Positions 11,650 to 23,830 of a stretch of 64,000 nucleotides of DNA are shown piece by piece. A program made the translations under genes and the position numbers. The notes below the pieces were generated by a model, which saw only the letters and a list, made by a program, of their open reading frames with translations, searched no databases and was not told where the DNA came from. The first letter of the stretch is position 1; each line of letters starts with the position of its first letter. The stretch comes from Oncomelania hupensis (Eukaryota; Mollusca; Gastropoda; Littorinimorpha; Pomatiopsidae). Location of the stretch: contig CM072523.1 in assembly GCA_036898135.1 (NCBI GenBank), positions 28,497,149 through 28,561,148 on the forward strand, in the 5' to 3' direction.

Positions 11650-12625
11650 TGTCAGGAAAGTGTAAAAATAATTATAAGAAGTTAAAGCATTCATGTTTTT
11701 TTACATTTGCTCCCACATCATGAAAGTTATTATTTATTAAAAAAATCAGGTATCATGACACAATGAAAACCTGTGCTGAGTTGCAGGAAATATAAACTAT
11801 TAATATTCTAGTAGTGGACATACTTGCTTAAAAACAGTGATATCAGCAAATAAAAAACTATCTTTATTTGTGTTCACTTTTGCTAGTGGCCTATTTACTT
11901 ACTATTCTTGAAACTAATGAGTTGATGGCATAACAAGCAGACAAATGTGGAAAATATATGAAGGAACACAAATAAATGGTGTTAAATTAAAATGTTGAAC
12001 ACCCTTAGACTAGAGTGTCATTTTTTTCATAAGTACCTTCTTATTCTTTGTTTGACTTTGAGACTGACATGTTGACATCCCAAGTGATCGAAGAAGTTCC
12101 AGTGGATGACAAAGGATCTGTCATAGGCTGCAAATGTTTTTAGAAAGTGTAACACTAACAGATAAGTTTTAAAAATTAATTATAAGAAGTTAAAGCATTA
12201 ATTTGTTTTTTACCTTTGTTTCTACAGCATGAAAGTTATTTTTTTTTTAAAATCAGGTATCATGACACCTGCTGTTGAGTTGCAGCAAATGTGAACAATT
12301 AATTATTCTAGTAGTGGACATACTTGCTTATAAACAGTGATATCAGCTAATAAAACAAAGTATATTTGTGTTCACTTTTGCATGAACATCCTTGTGCCAT
12401 TTTTATGACCTTCTTTGTTTGGTGACAAAGGATCTGTCATAGGCTGCAAATGTTTTTAAAAAGTGTAACAGATAAGTGTAAAAATTAATTATAAGAAGTT
12501 AAAGCATTCATTATTTTTTACATTTGTGTACATTTGCTCCTACAGCATGAAAGTTATTATTTATAAAAACAAAATCAGTGATCATGCCATATTCACACTT
12601 GCTATTGAGTTACAGGAAAAGTAAA
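11650..12625. repeat. Three dispersed-tandem copies of a ~250-bp unit
   Basis: The block AATTATAAGAAGTTAAAGCA, then CATGAAAGTTATT and ATCAGGTATCATGACAC, occurs near 11670, 12178 and 12487. The copies at 12110 and 12420 also share GACAAAGGATCTGTCATAGG. The unit includes a minus-strand acceptor-like CATTTGCAG, so it may be a duplicated intron/exon segment of the THAP gene. Exact borders are blurred by divergence. Confidence 0.75.
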
Positions 12626-12997
12626 CTCTTCTGGTTAAAATGTATAATGTACAAAACTAGTGTATTATTGTAAAAATAATATGCAACACTAAACCCACTG
12701 GACCAAAAATATTGTTTACGCTAGTTTTATTCAAATTAACAATATGAAATGTGCACATAATAAGCTCTAACATGAGTATAGCATTAAATGTTGCTTCTAT
12801 TGATCTTTTTCAAACAATTGTTTGATATCACACCAATTTTGATGTTCATTTGATTTTGATAAATCCATGTATAACTAACTTTACTAAGGAAAAATCAAAA
12901 TAAATTATAAGAAAATATCAAAATAAAGTAACATGTGTACTGAACCTAGCATGCCACCTTATGCATAGAGAAAAGTACACAAACCAAACACTTACCT

Positions 12998-13744
12998 TTA
13001 GATAATCAATGTTGGGATGGCTCCATCTTTCAGATGAATACACTGCCCAGTTGCATCAAAGCAACTCTTTTCAAAGTGTTGTGAACAGATCATAGACTTT
13101 GAATTGGCCTTAAAACCTGAACGAAAACAATTTCTTTCCCATGCATTCCAGAGCCCAGGGTACTTGAAGGAAAACTGAAGAGAAAAAAAAATTAAAAAAT
13201 AAAGTTTGTCAAGAACATTGTTATCTAAGAACAATGAGTACATCTACCAGAAACCTCCCTTACCCCACCCCAATCTCTGACCCACCCAAACAATTTCACT
13301 CTCCACTTTTTTTTTTTTTTTACTAATAGGTATTAGTGCACATTTGCACAGCAGAACTCAGGCTGTGAAGTCTCTTCTTTCGTAGGCCTCAATTACATAC
13401 TATACTACGAGTTTACAAAAACGAAAGTAGAGACTTCACAGCTGTGAACAGAACCCCCACAAAATAACAGAATAATCGACACGACGATTGCAGAAACACA
13501 CGTTTGAAAGACCTTCAATCATTACGATAAAACTCATTACTTATTCTAAACTCATCATTGCAAGAGTTTACAACCTAGTCGTGACAAATCTAAAACGCTG
13601 AAAATGTTACCAAGTGTAGGCCTACGTGACATTAATTAAATTTAAAAAAAAAAAAAAGCTACTTACCGATGTAAGGTGATTCCTTTTTTTGCGTTCATCA
13701 GGGCAGTCTTGCCTTGAACAATTAATAACAGCGCACATAGGCAT
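12998..13744 (-). CDS. THAP-type C2CH zinc-finger protein fragment, two exons
   Basis: Exon 1 runs 13744 to 13667 (26 codons from ATG) and stops at a GTAAGT donor. Exon 2 starts at 13174 after a polypyrimidine acceptor ending CTTCAG and runs to a TAA at 12998; both junctions are phase 0. The joined reading has a THAP signature: Cys4-x4-Cys9, a Trp in the central part (about residue 35), Cys56-x2-His59 and a C-terminal GAIPTLI matching the family's AVPTIF box. THAP domains bind DNA in host transcription factors and P-element transposases. The product is only 84 residues, because the stop lies 2 bases before a second strong donor (AG|GTAAGT, near 12991-12996). This is either a THAP-only protein or a gene truncated by a stop mutation. 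A further exon-like segment (12127 downward) follows an acceptor-like site, but its frames close quickly. The domain call is firm from motifs; expression and the splice model are inferred. Confidence 0.65.
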
Positions 13745-13839
13745 TGTTTATGCTTAAAAAGAGTTTGTCAAACACTGGACAATCCAGAGATAAAACATCG
13801 TAGCATACCACATAATACGAGTACCAATATGGCGTCTTT

Positions 13840-14240
13840 GAAACTTCCGCCGGCTTCACTATTGGCTAGCGCTTTCTCATTTAGAGGGTACTTCCAGTTT
13901 ATTTAGTTCAGTGGTCTTACGCACGTATTGTATGTGTCGGCCTTTAACCATTACAACAACAAGAAAAAAAAAAAAAAAAAAGAAGGGTTTGTACTCTAGC
14001 GGTGCCTTTGCTTTTTTGCGTCCTCTCTATAGAACGCAACCCTCTCAGTTCTTTAAAAGTATCCGGATTCGAGCACCAGCGGTTCCTTGAAGTTACCAGT
14101 ATGCATCCACACACAGGGTCATGAACCAAACAATGGGTCCTCGAAAGCGAAGAGTTAGTGGACCATCGACAGCATAGTGGGTCCTATGTAATTAAATTTA
14201 AAAAAAAAAGCTATGTAATAACAATATAGCTATATATAGA
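13840..14240. other. No gene recognised
   Basis: Short poly-A run near 13963-13981 and ordinary sequence. Nothing coding is supported. Confidence 0.5.
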
Positions 14241-14675
14241 CAGTGTTCCCGATTACGCACAGTAGTGCGTCAATTACGCACAAAATATGAAAAAGGACGC
14301 AGAAAAATTTGCATGTGTGCGTCCTGTGGACGCACACATTTTTTTTCAAATCGCTGAAGTCAAAAATACGACCAACGAGTGGCGAACTAATTCACGGCAT
14401 AATCAGAATCAGAACCCAACTTAGACTGCCATTGCAGACGATTGAAGATTGTGTCGGGAGTTGTCATTTAATACATGTTTTAATTTTTGGGTTTTATATG
14501 ATTATGATAACTAATGTGACGCTTTAACAGAGTTTTAAAAAAAAAGTTAGGCTTGGACTTGTTTTTACATTTCTTTTTCCGATTTGGGGACTCTCAAAAT
14601 TCGCACAAGGACTCTTAAAATTTTATACCTGGGAGTCCCAAGGACTCTCATTTTTTGTGTGTGGAGGGAACACTG
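14241..14675. mobile_element. hAT-like MITE
   Basis: Begins CAGTGTTCCC (14241-14250) and ends in its reverse complement GGGAACACTG (14666-14675). An exact 5-bp ATAGA directly flanks both ends (14236-14240 and 14676-14680). hAT elements typically start with CAG and make 8-bp duplications, so the duplication is either decayed or the class differs. The 435-bp interior carries poly-A/T runs and repeats of GGACTCTCA/GGACTCTTAAAA but no transposase, so it is non-autonomous. Confidence 0.6.
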
Positions 14676-15183
14676 ATAGATAAATAGTATTGCTACTGCT
14701 GTGCAATCGATTAATGTGCCCCAGTGATCCACGTGACCGAAAATCGAAACGAAGGAACGGCAGCGTATCAAGAGTGGGTAGGGTGTAAATTCTTCATTTT
14801 TCATTGGTTACAAACAAAAGAACATTCACAGTGAGAAATATTCGTATCCATATCTATATAATATGCCAGGGCGTCAAAGTCACGGCCACTCCGCTGCGGT
14901 ATCCGCCATATGAATACATACCTTTTATAGGCAGTTTTAAGTTTTTGACATTATGCATAGTGAAGGTATCTATCATAACCTTTCCAACATCCTCAATACT
15001 TACAGACTTAAACACGTGTTGGCATTTTCCAAAACTAGCTGAAGAGCGCGGGGCTGTGATAATCATCTTTACAATGGTTCCCTCCCACTCTTATTATAAG
15101 TCACTGTCCTGTGTGAATGCATTCATCGCTGAACCATCATTGAAGCGAAAAAAAGGATGTAATTCATTCAATAATTTAACAAT
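14676..15183. other. No gene recognised
   Basis: Part of a long plus-strand frame (14804-15835) whose later half is microsatellite; this part lacks any recognisable domain and I treat it as non-coding. Confidence 0.45.
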
Positions 15184-15445
15184 TGCAAAAGTAAGAACTC
15201 CTGCTACTCCTCCTGCTCTTTCTCTTCCCCTTCCTCCTCCTACTACTACTCCTACTTTTACTACTACTCCTCCTACTCCTACTACTCCTATTCCTCCTCC
15301 TACTACTACTCCTACTTTTACTACTACTCCTACTTTTACTACTACTCCTCCTACTCCTACTACTCCTATTCCTCCTCCTACTACTACTCCTACTCCTACT
15401 ACTACTACTACTACTACTACTACTAATAATAATAATAATAATAAT
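15184..15445. repeat. (ACT/TCC/ATT)n compound microsatellite
   Basis: Interspersed TACTAC, TCCTCC and TTTTACTAC units followed by AAT units. They produce a Thr/Pro-rich mucin-like frame that I regard as artefactual. CAA-rich sequence continues to about 15800. Confidence 0.85.
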
Positions 15446-16179
15446 ATTAATAATTTAAAAAAAACTAGTAACAATCAATACTTACAACTGAATCAACGTA
15501 CTGATTGTGGCTGCTCCACCCAAGAAGAAGAAGACTACAGTTACAAGAACAACAACAACACCAATAACAACTTCAACGGCAATAATAATGATAATGCAAC
15601 AACAAACAACAACAATAACAACAACTTCAACAACCTCCACAACGATATCGGTAAGTATAACAGCAAGGACATCAACTACTACTATAATTTAACAACAACA
15701 TCTGCAAAAGCAACAGCTTCAACAACAACTGCAAAAAGCAAATACCTCAACAACAACAATTACAACCGGAACTACAACAAAAACCACTTCACGGACAACA
15801 AAACAACAAGCTCTCTCTACCTTGTATCTTTATGACGAATTATGAAAGCTCTGTTGACCGTATTTGAATTAATCCATTCTCGAGTCAGACCGACTCTCCA
15901 GCAGAACACTATAAGCCAAGCCAAGCCTCTCTCTACCTTAGTCTGACCGCTGTCCCCCACGCACTAAACGCCGATGGTCAGTAAAGGTCGATCACCTGAA
16001 ATGCCCAGTCAGCGCCCGTTACGCGACAATAAACTTCTTCTGTCGTTTTAATAATGGACGCACCCTCCAAACCAGTTTTCCACCATCATAACACATCGGG
16101 AGGGCGAAAGACCCCAGCGGGACGGGGTGCAGCGGTGATAGAGGAGAAGGGATAGTGCGGGGGTGGTAGGGTTCGTTTC
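15446..16179. other. CAA-rich and ordinary intergenic sequence
   Basis: AAC/CAA-rich patches (15540-15800) give Asn/Thr-rich frames. Beyond 15840 nothing coding is recognised. Confidence 0.5.
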
Positions 16180-16235
16180 GTTTGCTAGATTAGAGTCCCC
16201 GGACACTTTGCGCGTATAAGGGACGTGAAATTTTA
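16180..16235 (-). repeat. SINE 3'-domain fragment (minus)
   Basis: The reverse complement reads CCCTTATACGCGCAAAGTG then TCCGGGGACTCTAATCTAGC, matching the segment at 3440-3478 and, more distantly, the ends of the tRNA-derived SINEs. It is followed on the plus strand by a poly-A run. Confidence 0.5.
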
Positions 16236-16461
16236 AAAAAAAACATGATAAAATACAGGACACCGGTGTAAAAACAGAGTCAGGGTTAAAAACATTAATC
16301 ACTGGCAGACCAAAACAACTCGGAACACACATTACAATGGGATAAAAAATCATAAATGGTAGGGGACAAGGGTGAAATGTTACAATGGAGTTCAGCGTGA
16401 TGGTATGCGTTGGCCTGTATACCTCCTGGCAAAGCGTTTCAGTGAAACACTCGTACAGAGA

Positions 16462-18185
16462 TACGGACTTCCTTTTGTAAAATATTTATTTGCGATTTTT
16501 TAAAATGTATTTTTACCACTTTCAGCTAAATAATCTTTATATAGAAGCATATTTTCTAAATAATCATTTGTTTACAGACAATGTAAGATTTCTCTAAATT
16601 ATATATTTTCTCCATAAATAACTTTTTATTTACCTAAACAATACCTTGTTGTTGTTTGTAGATTATAGTCACACGACACTTTCGCATATAGGTGACTACT
16701 GGACCGATTTATACTGACACCAGCGGGCCAGTTGTTGGTAAAGGGGAAAATAATATGATCACACGTTGACCAATCCGGGATTCGAACCAGCGACCTTTCG
16801 CTTACTAGCAAGACGCTCTTACCAACTGAGCTACCCGGCCCCTCAACAACACCTTATTTATGTAAGCTTAAATAAATCATGATATAGGTAAATAAATCAT
16901 TGGTGCTAAATAAAAAAAAATATTTACCTCTATAATACATTATTTAGCCGATTGTGTTCAATAATGTATTAATTAGAAATGTTTCTAAATTATGATTTGA
17001 TTATATCTATTATGAATTATTTAGCAGAATTTGCTATATAATTTATTACTTAGAAGATATTTCTAAATAATGCATTATTTACGTAAACAATTCATTGTTT
17101 AAGGACTGCAATTTTTATTATTTATGGGATTCCAGGATTCGCTTGAAAACTTCGTTTTTATAATTTTATTGCTTTCTATAATTAAATGCAACGTCTTTCC
17201 AAAGATTGTGTATCCAAAATGTGTCTTCAATAGTTATTTTTCAACATATCTTAAATTCGAAGATAAAACGTCTGTAATCTCCCGAACATAAACGAAACGT
17301 CAGGGTCAGTTTTGTGCGGGAGTGTTCAGTTTTTGAGCATCTCCGTTAGAAGAAATAATGCTTTCTTTTTGTATTCATTTACCAAAAAACTTTGTTGAGA
17401 CTGTGCTTCCGTTTGTTCTTTTGAGTTGAATTATGTTTTAATTTCAAACGGAAAGTTTCAGCTTATTGGAAACTACCAGGAATTTGCAGGTCGGACTGAC
17501 AATAGACATGGCGGAATTCTGGAAGCACTTTGAAGGCAAGGACGCCAATGCAAAATTAATGATGGATCCCCCTTATCAGGAGCCCTGGCCGTTGCAGTTT
17601 GATATATTAATACTGTTGTGAACGAATACAAAATAGAGTGAAATAAAGTAGTTGTCTCATTTTAAATGGCAAAACAGCGTAAAATCACGACTTTGCTTTT
17701 TTTTCTCCTCACTCCCACATAACCTCACAGTAATAAGACATGTACCTGCGAATTCCCTAAATAATGAAAATGAAGTCCCTAAACAATGAATTGTTTATGT
17801 AAATAATACATTATTTATTTTAAAAAAAATCTTCTAAATAATAAATTATTTAGCAAATTGTGCTAAATAATGCCTTATATAGGTAAACAAGTCATTATTT
17901 AGAAACAATATCTATATTATTAAACACAATCTGCTAAATAATGCATAATATACATGTAGGTAAATAGTTCCTTATTTAGCAGCAATTCCTGGTTTACCTC
18001 TATCATCATTTATTTACCTAAACAAGATATTGTTTAGGTAAATAATAAGTTATTTATGCATAAAATATATTATTAAGAGAAATCCTACATTGTGAACCAA
18101 TTCTTATTTAGAAAATATGCTTCTAAATTAAAATTATTTAGCTGAAGTGAAAGTGGTGAAACAATATTTTACAAAGGGAATTCCA
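16462..18185. mobile_element. Foldback / long-inverted-repeat element, copy 1
   Basis: The left arm (16462-17137, including an inserted SINE) and right arm (17749-18185) are imperfect inverted repeats of about 440-480 bp. Matching blocks include AGAAGCATATTTTCTAAATAA in inverted orientation and TTGTAAAATATT near each tip. An exact 8-bp direct repeat, TACAGAGA, flanks the element at 16454-16461 and 18186-18193. The arms are built from short palindromic modules around CTAAATAATGCATTATTTAG. The 610-bp centre shows no long open frame. A diverged copy in opposite orientation is at 52033-56765. I infer a non-autonomous DNA element that can form a very large hairpin; I do not recognise the superfamily. 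Confidence 0.8.
16651..16842 (-). mobile_element. tRNA-derived SINE (minus), inserted in foldback arm
   Basis: On the minus strand it starts GGGCCGGGTAGCTCAGTTGG (A-box region) with a B box GGTTCGAATCCC. It then continues through a ~120-bp body ending GACTATAATCTACAAACAAC. It is about 90% or more identical by eye to the plus-strand SINE at 21399-21593. Imperfect 12-bp flanks (CAATACCTTGTT at 16639-16650 and CAACACCTTATT at 16847-16858) look like a target duplication with two mismatches. The second foldback copy lacks the SINE at this position. Confidence 0.88.
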
Positions 18186-18406
18186 TACAGAGAATCTGTT
18201 TTAATTATTAGCGTTATAGTTACTGTTATTTCTAAAGGTTTATTGTAAGAATAGGCTGTGCCTAAAACCCATACCCGAGTACAGTTTTTCAACTGCAACT
18301 TCAACTTTCATGACATTTATGTCAGGCCATATTATACCAAATGCAGGGTTGGATAATTCTATTCGCTCTTAACGGGATCATTACATGCAATACGACGATA
18401 AACCTT

Positions 18407-18407
<1 letters not shown>

Positions 18408-18480
<73 letters not shown>
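18408..18480. repeat. (CT)n microsatellite
   Basis: About 36 perfect CT units. Confidence 0.95.
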
Positions 18481-18482
<2 letters not shown>

Positions 18483-19340
18483 TTCCTTTTTTAAATTATA
18501 TATTACAACGATTAATATATCTATATGCAGGGTTAACAATTTGAAAATGTATCATCAGTAGGCCTACCTACCTTGGTCTGTCGTGAGTCAGATACAATCA
18601 CACACACTCGGTGTGCACGTGATGTCGTGCGATATGATTGCTATAAATGTTGTTATGAGCCTGTCGCTAACTATATTTTACATATTATTTTAACGACCCA
18701 TAATTAAGACATAGTAATTTTAACATATGTGTTTACATGAAGCAGTAAATTCATGCGCCTGTACTCTGTGATCGAGCGAGCCCCACTCGCTGAGACTGGC
18801 CTACAGTACAGCACAGGCACTCATCACAGGCACAAGAAGCGTACTATGCCTATCTTAATACTAATTCTGACCCATCATCAACATTCACAGGTAGGCTGCC
18901 TATCACAGCAGAAGCATGTAAGCCTACTTTGCATTCTTTAGGTCATAAAAGAGAAGTTAGCATTCATTTTTAGTCTCTCTCTTTATAGTCTCTGTTCCAT
19001 CCAGCATTTAATTTAGGATTTACTTTGTCAATATTTAAATAAAGCCGCATTGTATTTTTTCCTTCAATTTTATCAAATCAACGCTTCGTGGACATTTCTA
19101 TGTATTTCAATAATTATATTCTTAGTGTAGTCGTTTACCCTTTTTTCATTAAAAAAATTCCTTTCCACAATTTGCGTTAGCGATTCTATTGGCCCTGTTT
19201 TTTTTTTTAATCACCTCAACGATAGTATCATTGTGCTAGAGCGTTTGAGTGTATTTAAGCTTAATTTCTCATGAGTGGACTGGTTTCACACACAAACATT
19301 GGGATGCTGCCATGTTTCGTTTTGGTTCGCAGGCAAAATT
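18481..19340. other. No gene recognised
   Basis: Ordinary AT-rich sequence; short frames without domain signatures. Confidence 0.5.
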
Positions 19341-19349
19341 TTTAGAATA

Positions 19350-19351
19350 CA

Positions 19352-19438
<87 letters not shown>

Positions 19439-19560
19439 AGGATGCTATATACGCGCCTTTTCCCAAATCAATCAGGCTCAAAGCGCGGCGATCTATACCA
19501 ACATACACGCTCACTTGTCTCATCCACCCTCACACACACCAAATACACATCCATCACTCA
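19350..19560 (-). repeat. LINE/SINE 3' tail with (AAT)n
   Basis: About 29 AAT units (19352-19437) followed by GATGCTATATACGCGCCTTT and CAAAGCGCGGCGATCT. The same arrangement recurs at 50348-50530. Read on the minus strand it is a GCGC-rich 3' tail ending ...GCGTATATAGCATCC(ATT)n, similar in design to the 3' end of the CR1/L2-like LINE at 61943-62010. Confidence 0.75.
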
Positions 19561-20559
19561 AACAAGTGGTGTAAAGGCAGGAAGATCGCTATTAGAAGAC
19601 GGAAATAAAATCGAATTTTTTTTTTTTTTGAAATTTTTATATTGACTACGTCCTGTACCATTATTGAATAATACAGTGTTCATTCAGCCAAATGACAACA
19701 TACCTTGCATATAGAAATTTACCACATGCGCTGGTAAACAAAACAGTCACACACACACACGCGCGCGCGCACACACACACATCCACACCCCAAATGTTAA
19801 GACTTCAATAAAAAGATCTTGCAGACACGGTTTAATTTCAAGCGTAATAGGCTAACACTGGTCACATAAAATATCAAAAATTGACATCGTACTGTATGTA
19901 CTATATCACAGGCAAGATATAGACCTAATGACGAAATGCTAATGAGCGCGCGCGCACACACATCCTCACACACACCCTCACACACACAAACACACACCCA
20001 CACACACGCACACACACATGACAACATTTATCCCACAGAAGGAGTTTTTTTCCCCTGAAGGCCAAGTTTTATCCCATTTCTTCAAGCTGTTTGATCCCAT
20101 TACCAACCTTTTTAAGGTAAGAGTACAGGTGTGTATAATGTACACACTTGTCTACACATTTTTCGAAACAAATTAAGAAGATGCGATTTCTCGATTTTTA
20201 GGGCTGTGCTATACTGCTTTCCAGTGGAAAATATGTTTTAAAAAATGGGGAAGATTTTTGCTTCCCAATTTTTTTCAACTACCCCCTTTGTTACCACGTT
20301 TATATGAAAAAATCCCCAGTTGTGCAGTTTTACAAGCACACATACCCACAAACACACACACACACACACCACACACACACATACAAACATGTACACGCAC
20401 GCACAAGCAAATACACACGCGTGCGCAAATACACCAACACTCACTAAAAAGAACAGTATCGTTTTAAAATAATCCCATAGGACCGTAAGCAGCAGTGTTA
20501 TCTATGAAAAGTTTTTACTTGAGATCGCAGAACTGTACAAATAATACTCTTCCTCCTCC
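19561..20559. repeat. CA/CG-rich microsatellites in otherwise gene-free sequence
   Basis: CA arrays with interspersed GCGC at 19748-19785, 19946-20018 and 20336-20410. The Cys/Val-rich minus frames are translations of CA repeats. No gene is supported. Confidence 0.8.
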
Positions 20560-20615
20560 CTCTTACTACTACTAGTGCCTACTGCTACTACTACTACTCA
20601 TACTACTACCACCTG

Positions 20616-20673
<58 letters not shown>

Positions 20674-20690
20674 GCTACTACTATTTCTTA
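20560..20690. repeat. (ACT)n microsatellite
   Basis: About 35 mostly perfect ACT/CTA units with a few TGC/CAC interruptions. Confidence 0.9.
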
Positions 20691-21398
20691 GAACACTAAA
20701 ATATAATATATAAAACCACGAAGCAAAACCTACCTTTTACAACTGTTGACTCCGCACTTACAAGCGTTGAATGGTAATTAACCTTGTCCGATACATAAAA
20801 GGAATCGCCCCGGTTTGCAACTGAATGGCATGCAGCGCCTGTCAGTAACGTTATGATGAATGAATAAGCTTCCGACTAATACTGCCTTCTACACCGTCAC
20901 AAGGCAAACAAAACGTTGGAGTAAAAAGCCAGAGTCTCGGAACTAAACAAAAGGCCGTCTCAAGAACGAAAGGACTGTGTTGTGTCGTGTCCCCGCTGGA
21001 AGAACCAACTACCAGCCTTGATTCCAACTGCCGTAGAAAGACTGAGAGAGAAAAGGAGAGAGTCTAGTCACAGAAAAGTCCCACGGTTGAGCGGTTTATG
21101 CGGCGAATTCGCTGGAGCAGTACGCATGAGAGGCGCAGACGTGTGGTTTTGACTGAGACTGCGACACTTCGGAGTAACCCTAATGCACTTGGCCTTACAA
21201 CTGATGTTAAGTTTTGGTAATGTTGTCTTTGTCCTTGTGTTCCGAATCGTATTCATTTAATAAAGAGGAAGGAAGAGCATAAGGAGGATCTAGGAAGAGA
21301 GGATTAGGAAGGAGGGGAGGAGGGCTAGGGGGGTGTAAACACATGACGTCATCAACTGAAACTATTTTTAATTGAAGCTCAGCTAACGATAAAGGGGT
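20691..21398. other. No gene recognised
   Basis: Ordinary sequence with a purine-rich GGAAGGAGG patch near 21265-21330. No domain signature. Confidence 0.5.
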
Positions 21399-21593
21399 GG
21401 GGCCGGGTAGCTCAGTTGGTAAGAGCGTCTTGCTAGTAACCGAAAGGTCGCTGGTTCGAATCCCGGATTGGTCAACGTGTGATCATATTATTTTCCCCTT
21501 TACCAACAACTGGCCCGCTGGTGTCAGTATAAATCGGTCCAGTAGTCACCTATATGCGAAAGTGTCGTGTGACTATAATCTACATACAAACAC
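21399..21593 (+). mobile_element. tRNA-derived SINE (plus)
   Basis: Starts GGGCCGGGTAGCTCAGTTGG with the A box TAGCTCAGTTGGTAAGAG. A CTAGTAA loop matches the anticodon loop of tRNA-Thr(AGT), and the B box is GGTTCGAATCC. The anticodon stem does not pair well, so this is a SINE head and not a functional tRNA gene. The body runs to GACTATAATCTACATAC. Internal RNA polymerase III promoter boxes are intact by eye. Confidence 0.9.
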
Positions 21594-21852
21594 GATAAAG
21601 GGAGGTTTGTCGCTGACTAACTCTCGTGCAAACGACTCTCCTACATTAAACATCGCGAGAGGCGAGTGGCGCTTTGCGTATTCCAGCACGTGACCTCATT
21701 CAATCGATCGATTGAAGAACTAGGCCACGCACCTGAATAAAATATCTTTGTATTGCTGCTGTTAAACCACAGACAGTGTGGGCGGGGAATTGTAATTGAG
21801 TGGCGGGAATGTCTGGGTCAGGTAAGCTATATTAGAATATTATTTACATACC

Positions 21853-22040
21853 CGAGGACGACGACGACGGCAATGATGATGATGATGATGACGACGACAA
21901 CGATGATGATATTGATGATAGTGGTGATGATGATGATGTTGCTGCTGCTAATGATGATGATGACGACGACGACGATGATGATGATGATGATGACGACGAC
22001 GATGATGACGACGACGACGAAGAAGAAGATGATGATGATA
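21853..22040. repeat. (GAT/GAC)n compound array
   Basis: Interleaved GAT and GAC units with GAA at the end. Poly-Met/Thr/Asp readings are artefacts. Confidence 0.9.
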
Positions 22041-22159
22041 ACGTGCATAGCGTTACAAAAAAAAAAGATGTAGATTAGGTCACTTCGGATTGTAATTCAC
22101 GCATGATTGATTTGGGAACCTCTGCCCTAAATAATTATGTAATATTTATTTTTCTACTG

Positions 22160-23663
<1,504 letters not shown>

Positions 23664-23738
<75 letters not shown>

Positions 23739-23830
23739 GGATATTTATATAGCGCTTTTTCCCAATGAACAATATCAGTTCAAAGCGCAGTAACTCACGC
23801 ATTCATTCTAAACATCCGGTGTCATACAAA
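23664..23830 (-). repeat. LINE 3' tail with (AAT)n
   Basis: About 25 AAT units then GGATATTTATATAGCGCT and TTCAAAGCGCAG. On the minus strand this reads AGCGCTATATAAATATCC(TTATT)n, matching the terminal AGCGCTATATAAATATCC of the CR1/L2-like LINE at 61976-61995. I interpret it as a 5'-truncated LINE copy or a SINE using the same tail. Confidence 0.75.

Larger units (their letters stand above)
9296..13834. mobile_element. Candidate DNA transposon bounded by 19-bp inverted repeats
   Basis: A perfect 19-bp inverted repeat, CGCCATATTGGTACTCGTA, lies at 9296-9314 and 13816-13834. Partly matching outer flanks (GAAGCC and CTAGC motifs) suggest a longer imperfect terminal repeat of perhaps 45 bp. The interior is about 4.5 kb, AT-rich and intronless-looking except for the THAP exons near the right end, and contains tandem duplications (10511-10630, 11650-12625). 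THAP zinc fingers are the DNA-binding domain of P-element-like transposases, so a decayed or non-autonomous P-like element is one reading. The other is a host THAP gene whose promoter was duplicated in inverted orientation. No transposase catalytic region or clear target duplication is visible. Confidence 0.35.

Noticed and set aside
14804..15835. 343-codon Thr/Pro/Asn-rich frame resembling a mucin
   Set aside because: Most of it is ACT/TCC/AAC microsatellite; the non-repetitive start has no signal peptide or domain.
16780..16842. tRNA gene (minus strand)
   Set aside because: A and B boxes are present but the anticodon stem does not pair and a SINE body follows; a second copy has the same structure.
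21399..21475. tRNA-Thr gene
   Set aside because: Same reason: a SINE head, not a foldable tRNA.
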